DNA of 64,000 nt from Amycolatopsis sp. NBC_01488 (GCF_036227105.1 NZ_CP109434.1:8714501-8778500); one strand, 5' to 3'; numbered from the stretch's first letter, positions 45,850 through 54,379 are shown. The notes: a model not told the origin generated them from the letters alone. Numbers and translations are program-made.

Positions 45850-47002
45850 CGTACGCGCGCAGGTAGCCGGCGAAACGCTCGTCGACCTCTTCGGCGGTCA
45901 AGCCGAAGTCCTCCAGGCGGTAGCGGTGCGCGGGTTTCCGTTCCCCGGAACGGCTTTCTCCGTGCAGCGCGGTCATCGCCGCACGCGCGTCGCCGGTGAA
46001 CGTCAGTCCGAAGTGGTCGTACACAGCGGACACAGTGCCGATCGGGTCGGCGACGAAGTCCTCGTACCGCACGTCGCAGAACTGCGCCGCGTCGTACCGG
46101 GTGCGCGCCGCGCGGAACTCGTCGGCGCCGCGGGCCCACAGGTCGAGCTGCGAACGGCCGATCACGTCGCCGCGGAACTTCGTCGACCAGCCGTCTGCGG
46201 CTTTCTCGGCGAGGCTGCACATCGAGCCCATGATGGTGCGCGGCGCGCGGTGCGTCTGGATCACCAGCGCGTCCGGGTAGGCCGCCATCAGCGCGTCCAG
46301 GGCGAAGAGGTGGCTGGGGTTCTTGAGCACCCACCGCTTGCCCGCGTCCGGCAGCCCGATCAGCTGCAGGTTGCGCCGGTGGCGGGCGTACGCGTCCGTC
46401 CAGTCCTGTTTCGCGAGCCAGCGCGAGTAGCGCGGCACGTGCGCGAGGCATTCGAACGACAGCGACCGCATCGACTGGCGCAGCAGCTGCCAGCACTCCT
46501 CGACCTGGTCCGCGGACATGTGGTGCACGCCCATGAACTCGGGGTGCTCGACGTGGTGGCGCTCGTAGCCGGCCTGGATCCCCTGGTACACCGGGTTGTC
46601 CGGCCACGTGTCCCGCGGCGGCCGCGGCTGCGGGACCTCGGCGAGCCAGACTTCGAGCCCCTGGTGCGCCGGGTCTTCGGCGAGCAGCCGGTGCAGCGCG
46701 GTCGTGCCGGTGCGGGGCAGGCCGGTGACGAAGATCGGCCGGTCGATCGGGACATCCGCCGACTCGGGGTGCTGCTTCCAGCCCGCTTCGCTGAGCAGCC
46801 GGGCGACGAGCGCGCCGCGCAGCATCGCGCGGTGCACCTTGTTGCCAAACGGCGTGAGGTCCTCGTCGGCCTCGTACGCCTCCAGCAGCACGCGCAGGCC
46901 TTCGACGTACTCGTCCGCGCCGAAGTCGTCGAGGCCGGTGAGCTTGGTGGCCGACGCGTGCAGGTCCTCGACGGTGCCGACGTCTTCGCGGCCGGGGAGC
47001 AT
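45842..47002 (-). CDS. sulfotransferase family protein
   Basis: 386 residues. The PAPS phosphosulfate loop is FVTGLPRTGTTALHRLL near residue 90, and the 3'-phosphate region may be IQTHRAPRTIMGS with a following Ser/Arg cluster. The pattern matches the bacterial Sulfotransfer_3-type family, which sulfates alcohols on lipids or glycans. GGAGGATCC precedes the ATG at 47002. It is the last gene of the SnoaL-DUF1214-SDR operon, and PAPS-making cysD/cysNC lie divergent just upstream of that operon, giving a donor supply link (inference). Confidence 0.88.
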   Translation of the reverse strand: MLPGREDVGTVEDLHASATKLTGLDDFGADEYVEGLRVLLEAYEADEDLTPFGNKVHRAMLRGALVARLLSEAGWKQHPESADVPIDRPIFVTGLPRTGTTALHRLLAEDPAHQGLEVWLAEVPQPRPPRDTWPDNPVYQGIQAGYERHHVEHPEFMGVHHMSADQVEECWQLLRQSMRSLSFECLAHVPRYSRWLAKQDWTDAYARHRRNLQLIGLPDAGKRWVLKNPSHLFALDALMAAYPDALVIQTHRAPRTIMGSMCSLAEKAADGWSTKFRGDVIGRSQLDLWARGADEFRAARTRYDAAQFCDVRYEDFVADPIGTVSAVYDHFGLTFTGDARAAMTALHGESRSGERKPAHRYRLEDFGLTAEEVDERFAGYLRAYGS

Positions 47003-47010
47003 GGATCCTC

Positions 47011-47799
47011 CTAGTGGTGGTACTCGCCGCCGTTGACGTCGAGGCACTGCCCGGTGATCGCGCGCGCCATCGGCGAGGCGAGGAACACGACGGCGTCGGC
47101 GATCTCGTCGGGCTCCGGCAGCTTGCGCAGGTCTATTGTGGACGCGGTCTCGGCGTACACGTCTTCGGGCGTGATGCCGCGTTCCTTGGCCAGGTAGGCG
47201 AAGTACCACTTGAGGTTCGGCGCCCAGATGTACCCGGGCGCGACGGTGTTGACGCGGATCCCGTCCGGCCCGAGTTCGCTCGCGAGACTCTGCGACAGCG
47301 ACAGCAGCGCCGACTTCGCCATCTTGTACGCGCCGAACGTGCGCCGCGAATGCCGCAGCACCGCGGAGTTGATCATCACCAGCGAGCCCTTGCTCTCCTT
47401 GAGCGCGGGCAGGAACAGCCGGGTCAGCCGCAGCACCGAGATCCCGGCCGTTTCGAACCCGGCCCGGACGGCGTCGAGGTCCACAGTGGCCAGATCGGTC
47501 AGCGGCGGGACGGCGAAGGCGTTGTGCACCACCGCGTCCACCCGGCCGAACGCCTCGACCGCCTCGCTCACGAGGTTCGCGGCGGAGTCCGCGTCGTCGA
47601 TGTCGGTCCGGACCGCGACGGCCCGGCGGCCGAGATCGGTGACCTCCTTCGCGACCTCCGTCAGCCGCGACTCGGTGCGCGCGGCGAGCACGACGTCCGC
47701 CCCGGCCAGCGCGCTGCGCACGGCGATCGACCGGCCGAGCCCGGGGCCGATCCCCGAGACCACGACCACCTTGCCCTGCAGCAAATCCGACACCGTCAC
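47011..47799 (-). CDS. short-chain dehydrogenase/reductase
   Basis: 262 residues, classical SDR: cofactor site VSGIGPGLGRSIA near 16, the VHNA motif, catalytic Tyr/Lys in YKMAK near 155 and PGYIWAPN after it, ending MARAITGQCLDVNGG as in many FabG-like enzymes. The GTG at 47799 overlaps the DUF1214 stop (GTGA). The LGRRAVAVRTDIDDAD stretch after the third strand suggests NAD(P)(H) with Asp at the ribose-contacting turn. Substrate unknown; operon mates suggest a lipid or steroid-like alcohol. Confidence 0.88.
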   Translation of the reverse strand: MTVSDLLQGKVVVVSGIGPGLGRSIAVRSALAGADVVLAARTESRLTEVAKEVTDLGRRAVAVRTDIDDADSAANLVSEAVEAFGRVDAVVHNAFAVPPLTDLATVDLDAVRAGFETAGISVLRLTRLFLPALKESKGSLVMINSAVLRHSRRTFGAYKMAKSALLSLSQSLASELGPDGIRVNTVAPGYIWAPNLKWYFAYLAKERGITPEDVYAETASTIDLRKLPEPDEIADAVVFLASPMARAITGQCLDVNGGEYHH

Positions 47800-48986
47800 C
47801 CCAGCATCCGGGCGGCGACGGCGTCCTGCCGGGCCGCGATCCGCGCCGACCACTCGGCCGGCGTCACGCGCGCTTCCTCGTAGTAGGGCAGCCGGTCCGG
47901 CAGCTCGTCCACCTTGACGACCTCGACGACCGGGCCGTCGTCCGGCCCGAGGTCCCGCGCGAGCCGCTGCCAGCGGATCTGGACGTACCCGCGGTCGTGG
48001 CCGGTGCGCTCCAGCCAGTTCGCGACGCCGGGGTCGCGCTCGCTGATCACGAACCGGATCTTGCCGTCCGGGTCGACGCGGGCCTGGTCGGCGGTGAGGC
48101 TCGTCTGGTGGTTGATGTAGTCGAGCGAGACGTACCAGAGGCTGCCGAGCTGGATGCCCTGGTACGGCGCGTCCGCGCAGCGAGGCACGGTGACGACCAT
48201 CGCCTCTTCGTCGCCCAGCTCGTAGTGCCCGGCCGAGGAGAACTGCGTCGTCAGGCCGCCCGGCGTCGAGCGCGGCTCGGTCATCGTGTTCACCGGCAGG
48301 TTGTCGTAGAACCACTTCGGGAACGCGAGGAACGTCTTGAGCCGGCTCAGCAGGATCTTGCCGGTGACGCCGTAGCGCTTGGCCATCGCCGACCGGTCCG
48401 GCACCGGCGGCGCCTGGCCGGCGGTGTCGACGCACCGGATGCGGATCTCGCCGCGCTTCTCCGTCGCCCAGTCGCTGTGGACCTCGCGGACGACGAGCAT
48501 CGACGAGCCCTCGCCGAGCGTGAAGTAGTTCGGCCCGGGGTTCTCGCGCGCCGGGCCGAAGCGCAGCTCGAACCGGCCGTCTTCGCCGATGTCGATGGCG
48601 CGGTCGTCGAACGCGGCGAGGCTGTCGGGCACCACGACCGGCGAGTAGTCGCCGTTGAGGATCTGGAAGCTCAGGTCGGCCGTCGTCCCTCGCACGCCGG
48701 TGACGAGGTACTCGCGGTCGGCGCGGATGTTCGCGTTGAAGTACAGCGTGTCCGGGTTGTCCAGGCCCATCTTGGTGTACGGCCCGGTGGACGCGGTGAA
48801 GTACGGGAAGTCGCGCTGGTAGGCCCAGGCCATCTGCAGCGACGCGCGGATGCTCCCGGCGAGGTAGTCGTAGCCCTCCAGGAGACCCTGCTCGGTCTGC
48901 GCCGGCGGGGCTTCGGCGATCAGCTTCTCGGCCTCCGCGATCGCGTCGGCGAACGACCGGGTCAACGAGAACTCGTTCTCGATCAT
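47796..48986 (-). CDS. DUF1214-domain protein
   Basis: 396 residues, no signal peptide. The region LRADREYLVTGVRGTTADLSFQIL corresponds to the start of the DUF1214 fold and RENPGPNYFTLGEGSSMLVVREVHSDW to its Gly/Pro-rich core; quoted parts are approximate guides (see LVTGVRGTTADL and NYFTLGEGSSMLVVREV). The function of this domain is not established; it is often found near sulfotransferase-like and SDR genes in actinobacteria. Both ends overlap neighbours by four bases, so translation is coupled. Confidence 0.75.
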   Translation of the reverse strand: MIENEFSLTRSFADAIAEAEKLIAEAPPAQTEQGLLEGYDYLAGSIRASLQMAWAYQRDFPYFTASTGPYTKMGLDNPDTLYFNANIRADREYLVTGVRGTTADLSFQILNGDYSPVVVPDSLAAFDDRAIDIGEDGRFELRFGPARENPGPNYFTLGEGSSMLVVREVHSDWATEKRGEIRIRCVDTAGQAPPVPDRSAMAKRYGVTGKILLSRLKTFLAFPKWFYDNLPVNTMTEPRSTPGGLTTQFSSAGHYELGDEEAMVVTVPRCADAPYQGIQLGSLWYVSLDYINHQTSLTADQARVDPDGKIRFVISERDPGVANWLERTGHDRGYVQIRWQRLARDLGPDDGPVVEVVKVDELPDRLPYYEEARVTPAEWSARIAARQDAVAARMLG

Positions 48987-49462
48987 GCCGGAACGGCCCA
49001 GCGGTTCGCGAGCAGCCGGAAGCCCGGGTTGTCCGCCCAGGAGAGCATCGACTCATAGGTCCGGACGTACCCGATGTGCGTCATCCGCCAGGCGCCGTCG
49101 GCCTCGCGGCGGTAGGTGTCCTCGTAGAAGGCGGCGCCCTCGATGATCACCTTGTGCTCGGGCACGATGACCTTGTCGGTGAACGACCACCGCCCGGTCG
49201 CGGTGTCGCCGTCGACCTCGATCTCGGGCTGACCTGCGTGGTGGACGGTGATGATGCCGTTGCCGAGGCTCTCGGTGAGGAACGCGACGATGGCGTCACG
49301 CCCTTCGAAGTGCTTCCCGTCCTCCCCCGTCGCACGGGTCCCGTAGTCGGCGGTGGCGTCGGCGGTGAAGGTGTCGGCCACCTCGTCCCACTGCTTCAGG
49401 TCGACCGCGCGGAGGTAGCGGTACTTCAGCCGGCGGATCTCTTCGAGTACGACCAGGTCCAT
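48983..49462 (-). CDS. SnoaL/NTF2-like protein
   Basis: 159 residues with the cone-shaped NTF2-like fold: IRRLKYRYLRAVDLKQWDEV, FTADATADYG, the GRDAIVAFL segment and VHHAGQPEIEVDGDTATGRW, matching SnoaL-like dehydratase/isomerase relatives. It opens the minus-strand operon; the ATG at 49462 is 57 bases from the divergent cysD start. A small-molecule ligand or substrate shared with the DUF1214 and SDR proteins is likely but unnamed. Confidence 0.85.
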   Translation of the reverse strand: MDLVVLEEIRRLKYRYLRAVDLKQWDEVADTFTADATADYGTRATGEDGKHFEGRDAIVAFLTESLGNGIITVHHAGQPEIEVDGDTATGRWSFTDKVIVPEHKVIIEGAAFYEDTYRREADGAWRMTHIGYVRTYESMLSWADNPGFRLLANRWAVPA

Positions 49463-49483
49463 CGTCCCAGGATCGCGCACCGC

Positions 49484-49512
49484 TTGACCAATGACAAGAA
49501 CATGTTCTACTT
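49484..49512 (+). promoter_or_regulatory. cysD promoter with embedded palindrome
   Basis: TTGACC (49484-49489), 17 bp, then CTACTT (49507-49512) make a good housekeeping promoter. Transcription would start about 49519-49520, at the GTG codon, implying a leaderless mRNA. AGAACATGTTCT (49497-49508) is a perfect 12-bp palindrome across the spacer and -10 box, an ideal repressor site. Confidence 0.55.
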
Positions 49513-49519
49513 TTTTCCG

Positions 49520-50431
49520 GTGTCCGTGGCCTATGAGCTGTCCCACCTGGCCGCGCTCGAAGCGGAGGCCGTGCACGTCTTCCGCGAAGTCGCGGCGACC
49601 TTCGAACGCCCGGTGCTGCTCTTCTCCGGCGGCAAGGACTCGGTGGTGATGCTGCACGCCGCCGCGAAGGCGTTCTGGCCGGCGCCACTCCCCTTCCCCG
49701 TGCTGCACGTCGACACCGGCCACAACTTCGACGAGGTGCTGCGGTTCCGCGACGAGACCGTCGCCGCACTCGGCCTCCGCCTCGAAGTCGCGAGTGTGCA
49801 GGACGACATCGACGCCGGCCGCGTCGTCGAGGAGACCGGGCCGCGGGCCAGCCGCAACCGGCTGCAGACGGCGACGCTCCTGCGGGCGATCCGCGAGGGC
49901 GGCTTCGACGCGGTGTTCGGCGGCGCCCGCCGTGACGAGGAGAAGGCTCGCGCGAAGGAGCGCGTCTTCAGCTTCCGCGACGAGCACGGCCAGTGGGACC
50001 CGCGGGCGCAGCGCCCGGAACTGTGGAACCTCTACAACGGGCGGCACCGGCGCGGCGAGCACATCCGCGTCTTCCCGCTGTCGAACTGGACCGAGCTGGA
50101 CATCTGGCAGTACGTCCGCGACGAGCGGATCGCGCTGCCGCCGTTGTACTACGCCCATCGCCGCGAGGTCGTCCAGCGAGACGGCATGCTGCTCGCGGCC
50201 ACGCGCTTCCTGTCCCTCGTGGACGGTGAGACGCCGTACGAGGCGACCGTGCGCTTCCGGACCGTCGGCGACGCGACGTGCACCGGCTGCGTCGAATCGT
50301 CGGCGGTGACACCGTCCGAAGTGGTCGCCGAGGTGGCCGCCACCCGCGTCACCGAACGCGGCGCGACGCGTGCGGACGACCGGATTTCCGAGGCAGGCAT
50401 GGAAGATCGCAAGCGGGAAGGCTACTTCTGA
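49520..50431 (+). CDS. cysD: sulfate adenylyltransferase small subunit
   Basis: 303 residues. SGGKDSVVMLH near residue 35 is the PP-loop that binds ATP; VLHVDTGHNFDEVLRFRDE and PLSNWTELDIWQYV are CysD signatures. Together with CysNC it forms adenosine phosphosulfate from sulfate and ATP. GTG 49520 is chosen because homologues begin at SVAYELSHL and because the upstream ATG 49502 lies within the promoter; there is no Shine-Dalgarno, in line with leaderless translation. The stop overlaps the cysNC ATG (TGATG). Confidence 0.93.
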   Translation: MSVAYELSHLAALEAEAVHVFREVAATFERPVLLFSGGKDSVVMLHAAAKAFWPAPLPFPVLHVDTGHNFDEVLRFRDETVAALGLRLEVASVQDDIDAGRVVEETGPRASRNRLQTATLLRAIREGGFDAVFGGARRDEEKARAKERVFSFRDEHGQWDPRAQRPELWNLYNGRHRRGEHIRVFPLSNWTELDIWQYVRDERIALPPLYYAHRREVVQRDGMLLAATRFLSLVDGETPYEATVRFRTVGDATCTGCVESSAVTPSEVVAEVAATRVTERGATRADDRISEAGMEDRKREGYF

Positions 50432-52239
50432 TGCAGCTGCTGCGGATCGCCACGGCGGGCAGCGTCGACGACGGCAAGTCCACGCTGATCGGGCGGCTGC
50501 TGTTCGACTCGAAGGCGATCTTCACCGACCAGCTCGCCGCGGTCGAACGCGCCAGCCGCGAGCGCGGCGAGGACTACCCGGACCTCGCGCTGCTCACCGA
50601 CGGCCTGCGCGCCGAGCGCGAGCAGGGCATCACGATCGACGTCGCGCACCGCTACTTCGCCACGCCCAAGCGGAAGTTCATCATCGCGGACACACCGGGG
50701 CACCTGCAGTACACGCGGAACATGGTGACCGGCGCGTCAACGGCCGACCTGGCGCTGATCCTCGTCGACGCACGCAAGGGCGTCCTGGAGCAGTCGCGGC
50801 GGCACGCGTTCCTCGCGTCGCTGCTCGGGATCGGGCACCTCGTGGTGTGCGTGAACAAGATGGACCTCGTCGGCTGGTCCCGAGAACGGTTCGACGAGAT
50901 CCGCGAAGAGTTCCGGCGGTTCGCGATGAAGCTGGACGTCGCCGACCTGACGTTCGTGCCGGTCTCGGCGCTGAACGGCGACAACGTCGTCCACCGCAGC
51001 GCGAGCATGCCGTGGTACGAAGGGACTTCGCTGCTGCACCAGCTGGAAGAGGTGCACGTCGCCTCCGACCGCAACCTGATCGACGCGCGGTTCCCGGTGC
51101 AGTACGTGATCCGCCGCTCCGACTTCCGCGGCTACGCGGGCACCATCGCCGGCGGCGTGTTCAAGCCCGGTGACGAGGTCGTGGCGCTGCCGTCGGGGTT
51201 CACGTCCCGCGTGCGCGCGGTGTGGGGCCCGGGCGGGAAACCGCTTTCGGAAGCGTTCACCGGGCAGGCGGTGGCGGTCGAGCTGGCCGACGACCTCGAC
51301 CTGGGGCGCGGCGCGATGCTCTGCCGCCCCGGCAACCGCGCCGAGTCGGCCCGCGACGTCGACGCGCTGGTGTGCTGGTTCTCCTCGCGGTCGTCGTTGT
51401 CGCCGGGTGCGTCGTACGTCGTCCGGCACACGACCACCGAGACGCGGGGTTCGGTGGAGCGGCTCGAATACCGCTTGGACGTGACCACGCTGCACCGGGA
51501 CTCCGCGGAATCGTTGTCCTTGAACGACATCGGCCGCATCCGGCTGCGCACGCGGGCGCCGCTGCTGTTCGACCCGTACCGCCGCAACCGCGCCACCGGC
51601 GGGTTCCTGCTGGTGGACGAGCACACCGGCGACACGGTCGCGGCGGGCATGATCACCGGCGCGGTCGCGTCCCCGGTCGTCTGGCACACGGCGGCGGTCC
51701 GCCGCGAGGACCGCCCGACCCGCGGCGCGACGGTGTGGCTGACCGGGTTGTCGGCGTCGGGCAAGTCGTCGGTGGCGGTGGAGCTGGAGCGCCGCCTGGT
51801 GGCGGCGGGCCGACCGGCGTACCTCCTGGACGGCGACAACCTGCGCCACGGGCTGAACAAGGGGCTCGGCTTCAGCCCCTCGGATCGCGCCGAGAACGTG
51901 CGGCGGGTGGCGGAGGTGGCCCACCTGTTCGCGGACGCCGGCGTGGTCGCGATCGCGTCGCTGATCAGCCCTTATGCCGCGGACCGCGCTTCAGCGCGGG
52001 CGATCTCCGGGGATCTGCCGTTCGTGGAGGTCTTCGTCGACACGCCGTTGGAGGTGTGCGAGGCACGGGACCCGAAGGGAATGTACGCGAAGGCACGGGC
52101 GGGCGAGATCAAGGGCTTCACCGGGATCGACGCACCTTACGAGCGGCCGTCGTCACCCGACCTGGTCCTGCGGCCCGGAGACGGCGACCCGGCGGCGATG
52201 GCGGCGGCGATCCAGGCGCTGCTCGACGACCTGGACTGA
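50431..52239 (+). CDS. cysNC: bifunctional sulfate adenylyltransferase GTPase/APS kinase
   Basis: 602 residues. The GTPase part begins GSVDDGKSTLIGRLLFDSK near 12 and has DTPGHLQYTRNM and NKMDLVGW; elongation-factor-like beta barrels follow (~215-410). A fused APS kinase starts near 430: GLSASGKSSVA P-loop, DGDNLRHGL, FVDTPLEVCEARDPKG and KGFTGIDAPYE. With CysD it makes APS and then PAPS. A CysNC fusion favours PAPS production, also the donor for sulfotransferases; no cysH reductase is in the window. Confidence 0.95.
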   Translation: MQLLRIATAGSVDDGKSTLIGRLLFDSKAIFTDQLAAVERASRERGEDYPDLALLTDGLRAEREQGITIDVAHRYFATPKRKFIIADTPGHLQYTRNMVTGASTADLALILVDARKGVLEQSRRHAFLASLLGIGHLVVCVNKMDLVGWSRERFDEIREEFRRFAMKLDVADLTFVPVSALNGDNVVHRSASMPWYEGTSLLHQLEEVHVASDRNLIDARFPVQYVIRRSDFRGYAGTIAGGVFKPGDEVVALPSGFTSRVRAVWGPGGKPLSEAFTGQAVAVELADDLDLGRGAMLCRPGNRAESARDVDALVCWFSSRSSLSPGASYVVRHTTTETRGSVERLEYRLDVTTLHRDSAESLSLNDIGRIRLRTRAPLLFDPYRRNRATGGFLLVDEHTGDTVAAGMITGAVASPVVWHTAAVRREDRPTRGATVWLTGLSASGKSSVAVELERRLVAAGRPAYLLDGDNLRHGLNKGLGFSPSDRAENVRRVAEVAHLFADAGVVAIASLISPYAADRASARAISGDLPFVEVFVDTPLEVCEARDPKGMYAKARAGEIKGFTGIDAPYERPSSPDLVLRPGDGDPAAMAAAIQALLDDLD

Positions 52240-52300
52240 GGACCGTGCGTTCGCCGGACACGGCCCGGGCGAGGACCGCGCCCTCTCGGGATGGAGCGCG

Positions 52301-52348
52301 GGTCGTGAGTGGGAAACAGTGTGCTAACCCTGTTTCCCACTCACGACC
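52301..52348. terminator. 48-bp perfect hairpin between convergent genes (copy 2)
   Basis: GGTCGTGAGTGGGAAACAG (52301-52319) and CTGTTTCCCACTCACGACC (52330-52348) are perfect 19-bp arms around TGTGCTAACC. Compared with copy 1, the only arm change (A to G) is compensated in the other arm (T to C); the loop differs by one base once copy 1 is read on the other strand. It lies between the cysNC and snapalysin stops, as a two-way terminator would. Confidence 0.85.
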
Positions 52349-52356
52349 GGCCTGAC

Positions 52357-52893
52357 CTAGTAAGCGACGTTGCGCAGCTCCGCAGCCGCGAAGCCGTTCA
52401 CCCACAACGACTGCACCTTCGCCGCCTCGGCCGCGGACGGCTTCGCGTTCTTGCACGACGTGCCCGGGCCGTGGCCGGACATCAGCTCGCTGCACGGTCC
52501 CGTGTAGTGGTCCGGCAGGCCGAGGTTGTGGCCCAGCTCGTGCGCGGCGATGCGGGTCGGGTCGAAGCCCTCGGCCACCTGGCTCGTGTCCAGGTAGATG
52601 TCGCCGTGGCCGTGGCCGTCGGTGTTCGTGTACGAACCGCCGCTGTGGGTCTCGTGGAACTTGATCGTCGTGCCCGTGCTCCGCTTGACCAGCTTCACGT
52701 CGGTGACCGCGGCGTTCCAGTTCGCCGCGCCCTGGTCGATCTGGGTGAGGTAGTCCGGCGCGCCCGACGAGCTGTAGTACAGCGTCGTCACAGCGGCCGC
52801 CGAAGCGGCGGGGGCGACCGCGAGCCCGAGGCCCAGCGGGGCCGCGACGGCCGTGGCCAGCGCCACGACCCGGCTGATCGCGCGTCCGTTCAT
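52357..52893 (-). CDS. snpA: snapalysin-family secreted zinc metalloprotease
   Basis: 178 residues. A signal peptide (ISRVVALATAVAAPLGLGLA, ending near ASA) precedes a small mature protease with AAHELGHNLGLPDHY, the HExxHxxGxxD zinc motif of M7 peptidases in which Asp is the third ligand. The Cys pair in GPCSELMSG and SCKNAKPS is likely a disulphide. GGAGACACG precedes ATG 52893. Snapalysins of streptomycetes hydrolyse milk proteins and are usually controlled by a LysR gene; none is adjacent here. Confidence 0.92.
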   Translation of the reverse strand: MNGRAISRVVALATAVAAPLGLGLAVAPAASAAAVTTLYYSSSGAPDYLTQIDQGAANWNAAVTDVKLVKRSTGTTIKFHETHSGGSYTNTDGHGHGDIYLDTSQVAEGFDPTRIAAHELGHNLGLPDHYTGPCSELMSGHGPGTSCKNAKPSAAEAAKVQSLWVNGFAAAELRNVAY

Positions 52894-53110
52894 CGTGTCT
52901 CCTTCGTCCGGTTCAGGGAACACTTCACCGTGGTTCGAGCGGTCAGGTTAGAAGTCCACGGACGCCCGGGGCCACGGCCGAAAGTAGTTCCCTGGCGGGA
53001 GGGACGCCGATCCCACCGCCGCGTGAGCCGTCCGGCCCAGCCGCCGCGGGCCTGCGCTCCACGCATCGCGGCGGACCGGACGCTGCACCAGGTGTTCGGC
53101 TACCGGTGGA

Positions 53111-53890
53111 TCAGCGCACCGGCGGGGCAGCGGCTGCTCTTCGTCGTCTTCCGGCGCTCCGGACGGCGGACACGATCACCCCGACGAGCCCGGCGGCGAA
53201 CACCACCACGCCACCGGCGAGCCACCAGCGCAGCCCGCTGAACGTGGTGTCTTCGAACGGCGCGCCGGGCAGGCCCGCGTCGGTGAACGCGCTCGTGCGG
53301 GCCAGCGGCGACGGGCGGAAGACGGTCCCGGTGGCGATCACGAGCCCGCTGATCCCGGAAGTCCGGACGACTCCGCGGAAACGCGAATCGTCGGCGTTCC
53401 CGCGCTGGTCGCCGAGCACGAACACCTGGCCGTCGTGCACCCGCGTGTCGAACGGCGTGGTGGCCAGCGGATCGTGCGCGTAGGCGCCCTGGCTGAGGTA
53501 GGTCTCGGCGACCGCCTTGCCGTTGACGGACAGGCCTCCGGCGGTGCAGCAGGCGACCGTGTCCCCGGCGACGGCGACGACCCGGAAAATGCTGGCGCCG
53601 GGCTGGCTCGGGGAGGCGTACGCGCTCCGGTCGAACATGACCACGTCCCCGCGGTGGACCTCCTCACCGCCGAGAACGCGCACGATGACCGAGTCACCCT
53701 GCTCCAGCGCGGGACTCATCGCCGAGCCGGGCACCCGGTAGGACCGGTAGCCGAAGACGACCGTGCCCAGGCCGTAGGCCGCGGCCCCGAATCCCAGCAG
53801 GGTCACGACGATCCACACCACGAGCACCCGGGAGACCCGGCGGCGCTTCGGCGGTTCCGGCGGCGCGGGCGGGAATACGAATTCGGTCAC
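53111..53890 (-). CDS. signal peptidase I homologue without the catalytic dyad
   Basis: 259 residues: N-terminal membrane helix (~22-45), S26 domain, C-terminal helix (~222-245). The signal-peptidase boxes are present: RVPGSAMSPALEQGD, GDVVMFDR, FRVVAVAGDTV and LGDQRGNADDSR. But the catalytic Ser of the SxM box aligns with A57 and the Lys of the GDxxxFK box with D87, so it should be unable to cleave by the Ser/Lys mechanism. It may bind rather than cut signal peptides, or be an S26 relative with another role. GTG 53890 start; weak ribosome site. Confidence 0.85.
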   Translation of the reverse strand: MTEFVFPPAPPEPPKRRRVSRVLVVWIVVTLLGFGAAAYGLGTVVFGYRSYRVPGSAMSPALEQGDSVIVRVLGGEEVHRGDVVMFDRSAYASPSQPGASIFRVVAVAGDTVACCTAGGLSVNGKAVAETYLSQGAYAHDPLATTPFDTRVHDGQVFVLGDQRGNADDSRFRGVVRTSGISGLVIATGTVFRPSPLARTSAFTDAGLPGAPFEDTTFSGLRWWLAGGVVVFAAGLVGVIVSAVRSAGRRRRAAAAPPVR

Positions 53891-53919
53891 GGTGATCTAT
53901 CGGCGGGCCACCGGGCTCG

Positions 53920-54255
53920 TTACCCCGTCCGTGGCGCGTACATGATGACCGCGACCCCGGCGAGGCACAGCAGCGCCCCGATGACGTCGTAGCGGTCCGG
54001 GCGGTAACCGTCCGCGACCATTCCCCAGGCCAGCGAGCCCGCGACGAACACGCCGCCGTACGCGGCGAGGATGCGGCCGAAGTGGGCGTCCGGCTGGAGT
54101 GTCGCCACGAAGCCGTACACGCCCAGTGCCAGGATTCCGCCGCCGATCCAGAGCCAGCCACGGCTTTCGCGGACGCCCTGCCAGACCAGCCACGCGCCGC
54201 CGATTTCGCAGACCGCCGCCGCGAGGAACAGGACGATCGAGCGCAGGACCACCAC
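53920..54255 (-). CDS. YnfA/UPF0060-family membrane protein
   Basis: 111 residues with four hydrophobic helices (SIVLFLAAAVCEIGGAWLVW, WLWIGGGILALGVYGFVATL, ILAAYGGVFVAGSLAWGMVA and VIGALLCLAGVAVIM). The blocks CEIGGAW and AAYGGVF are hallmarks of this SMR-like family, proposed to move small cations, but its substrate is unproved. GTG at 54255 or the adjacent GTG at 54252 begins the protein. It is 29 bases upstream of the signal-peptidase-like gene on the same strand. Confidence 0.88.
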   Translation of the reverse strand: MVVLRSIVLFLAAAVCEIGGAWLVWQGVRESRGWLWIGGGILALGVYGFVATLQPDAHFGRILAAYGGVFVAGSLAWGMVADGYRPDRYDVIGALLCLAGVAVIMYAPRTG

Positions 54256-54338
54256 CCGGGGATACTAACTGCCGTGCCGTTCACGCTGAGTCATCGTCGT
54301 CGGCAACGCGACCTAACTCGCGGTCACCGGCGCCGGCA

Positions 54339-54364
54339 GCGGGCCACCCCGGAGGGTGACCCGC
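54339..54364 (-). terminator. suf operon terminator
   Basis: GCGGGCCACCC (54339-54349) pairs with GGGTGACCCGC (54354-54364) with one mismatch and a 4-base loop, 15 bases beyond the sufT stop. Confidence 0.6.
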
Positions 54365-54379
54365 TCGATGTGCGAAAAG

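Noticed and set aside
49502..49519. ATG 49502 as the cysD start
   Set aside because: It lies between the -35 and -10 boxes and adds residues absent from the usual CysD start.
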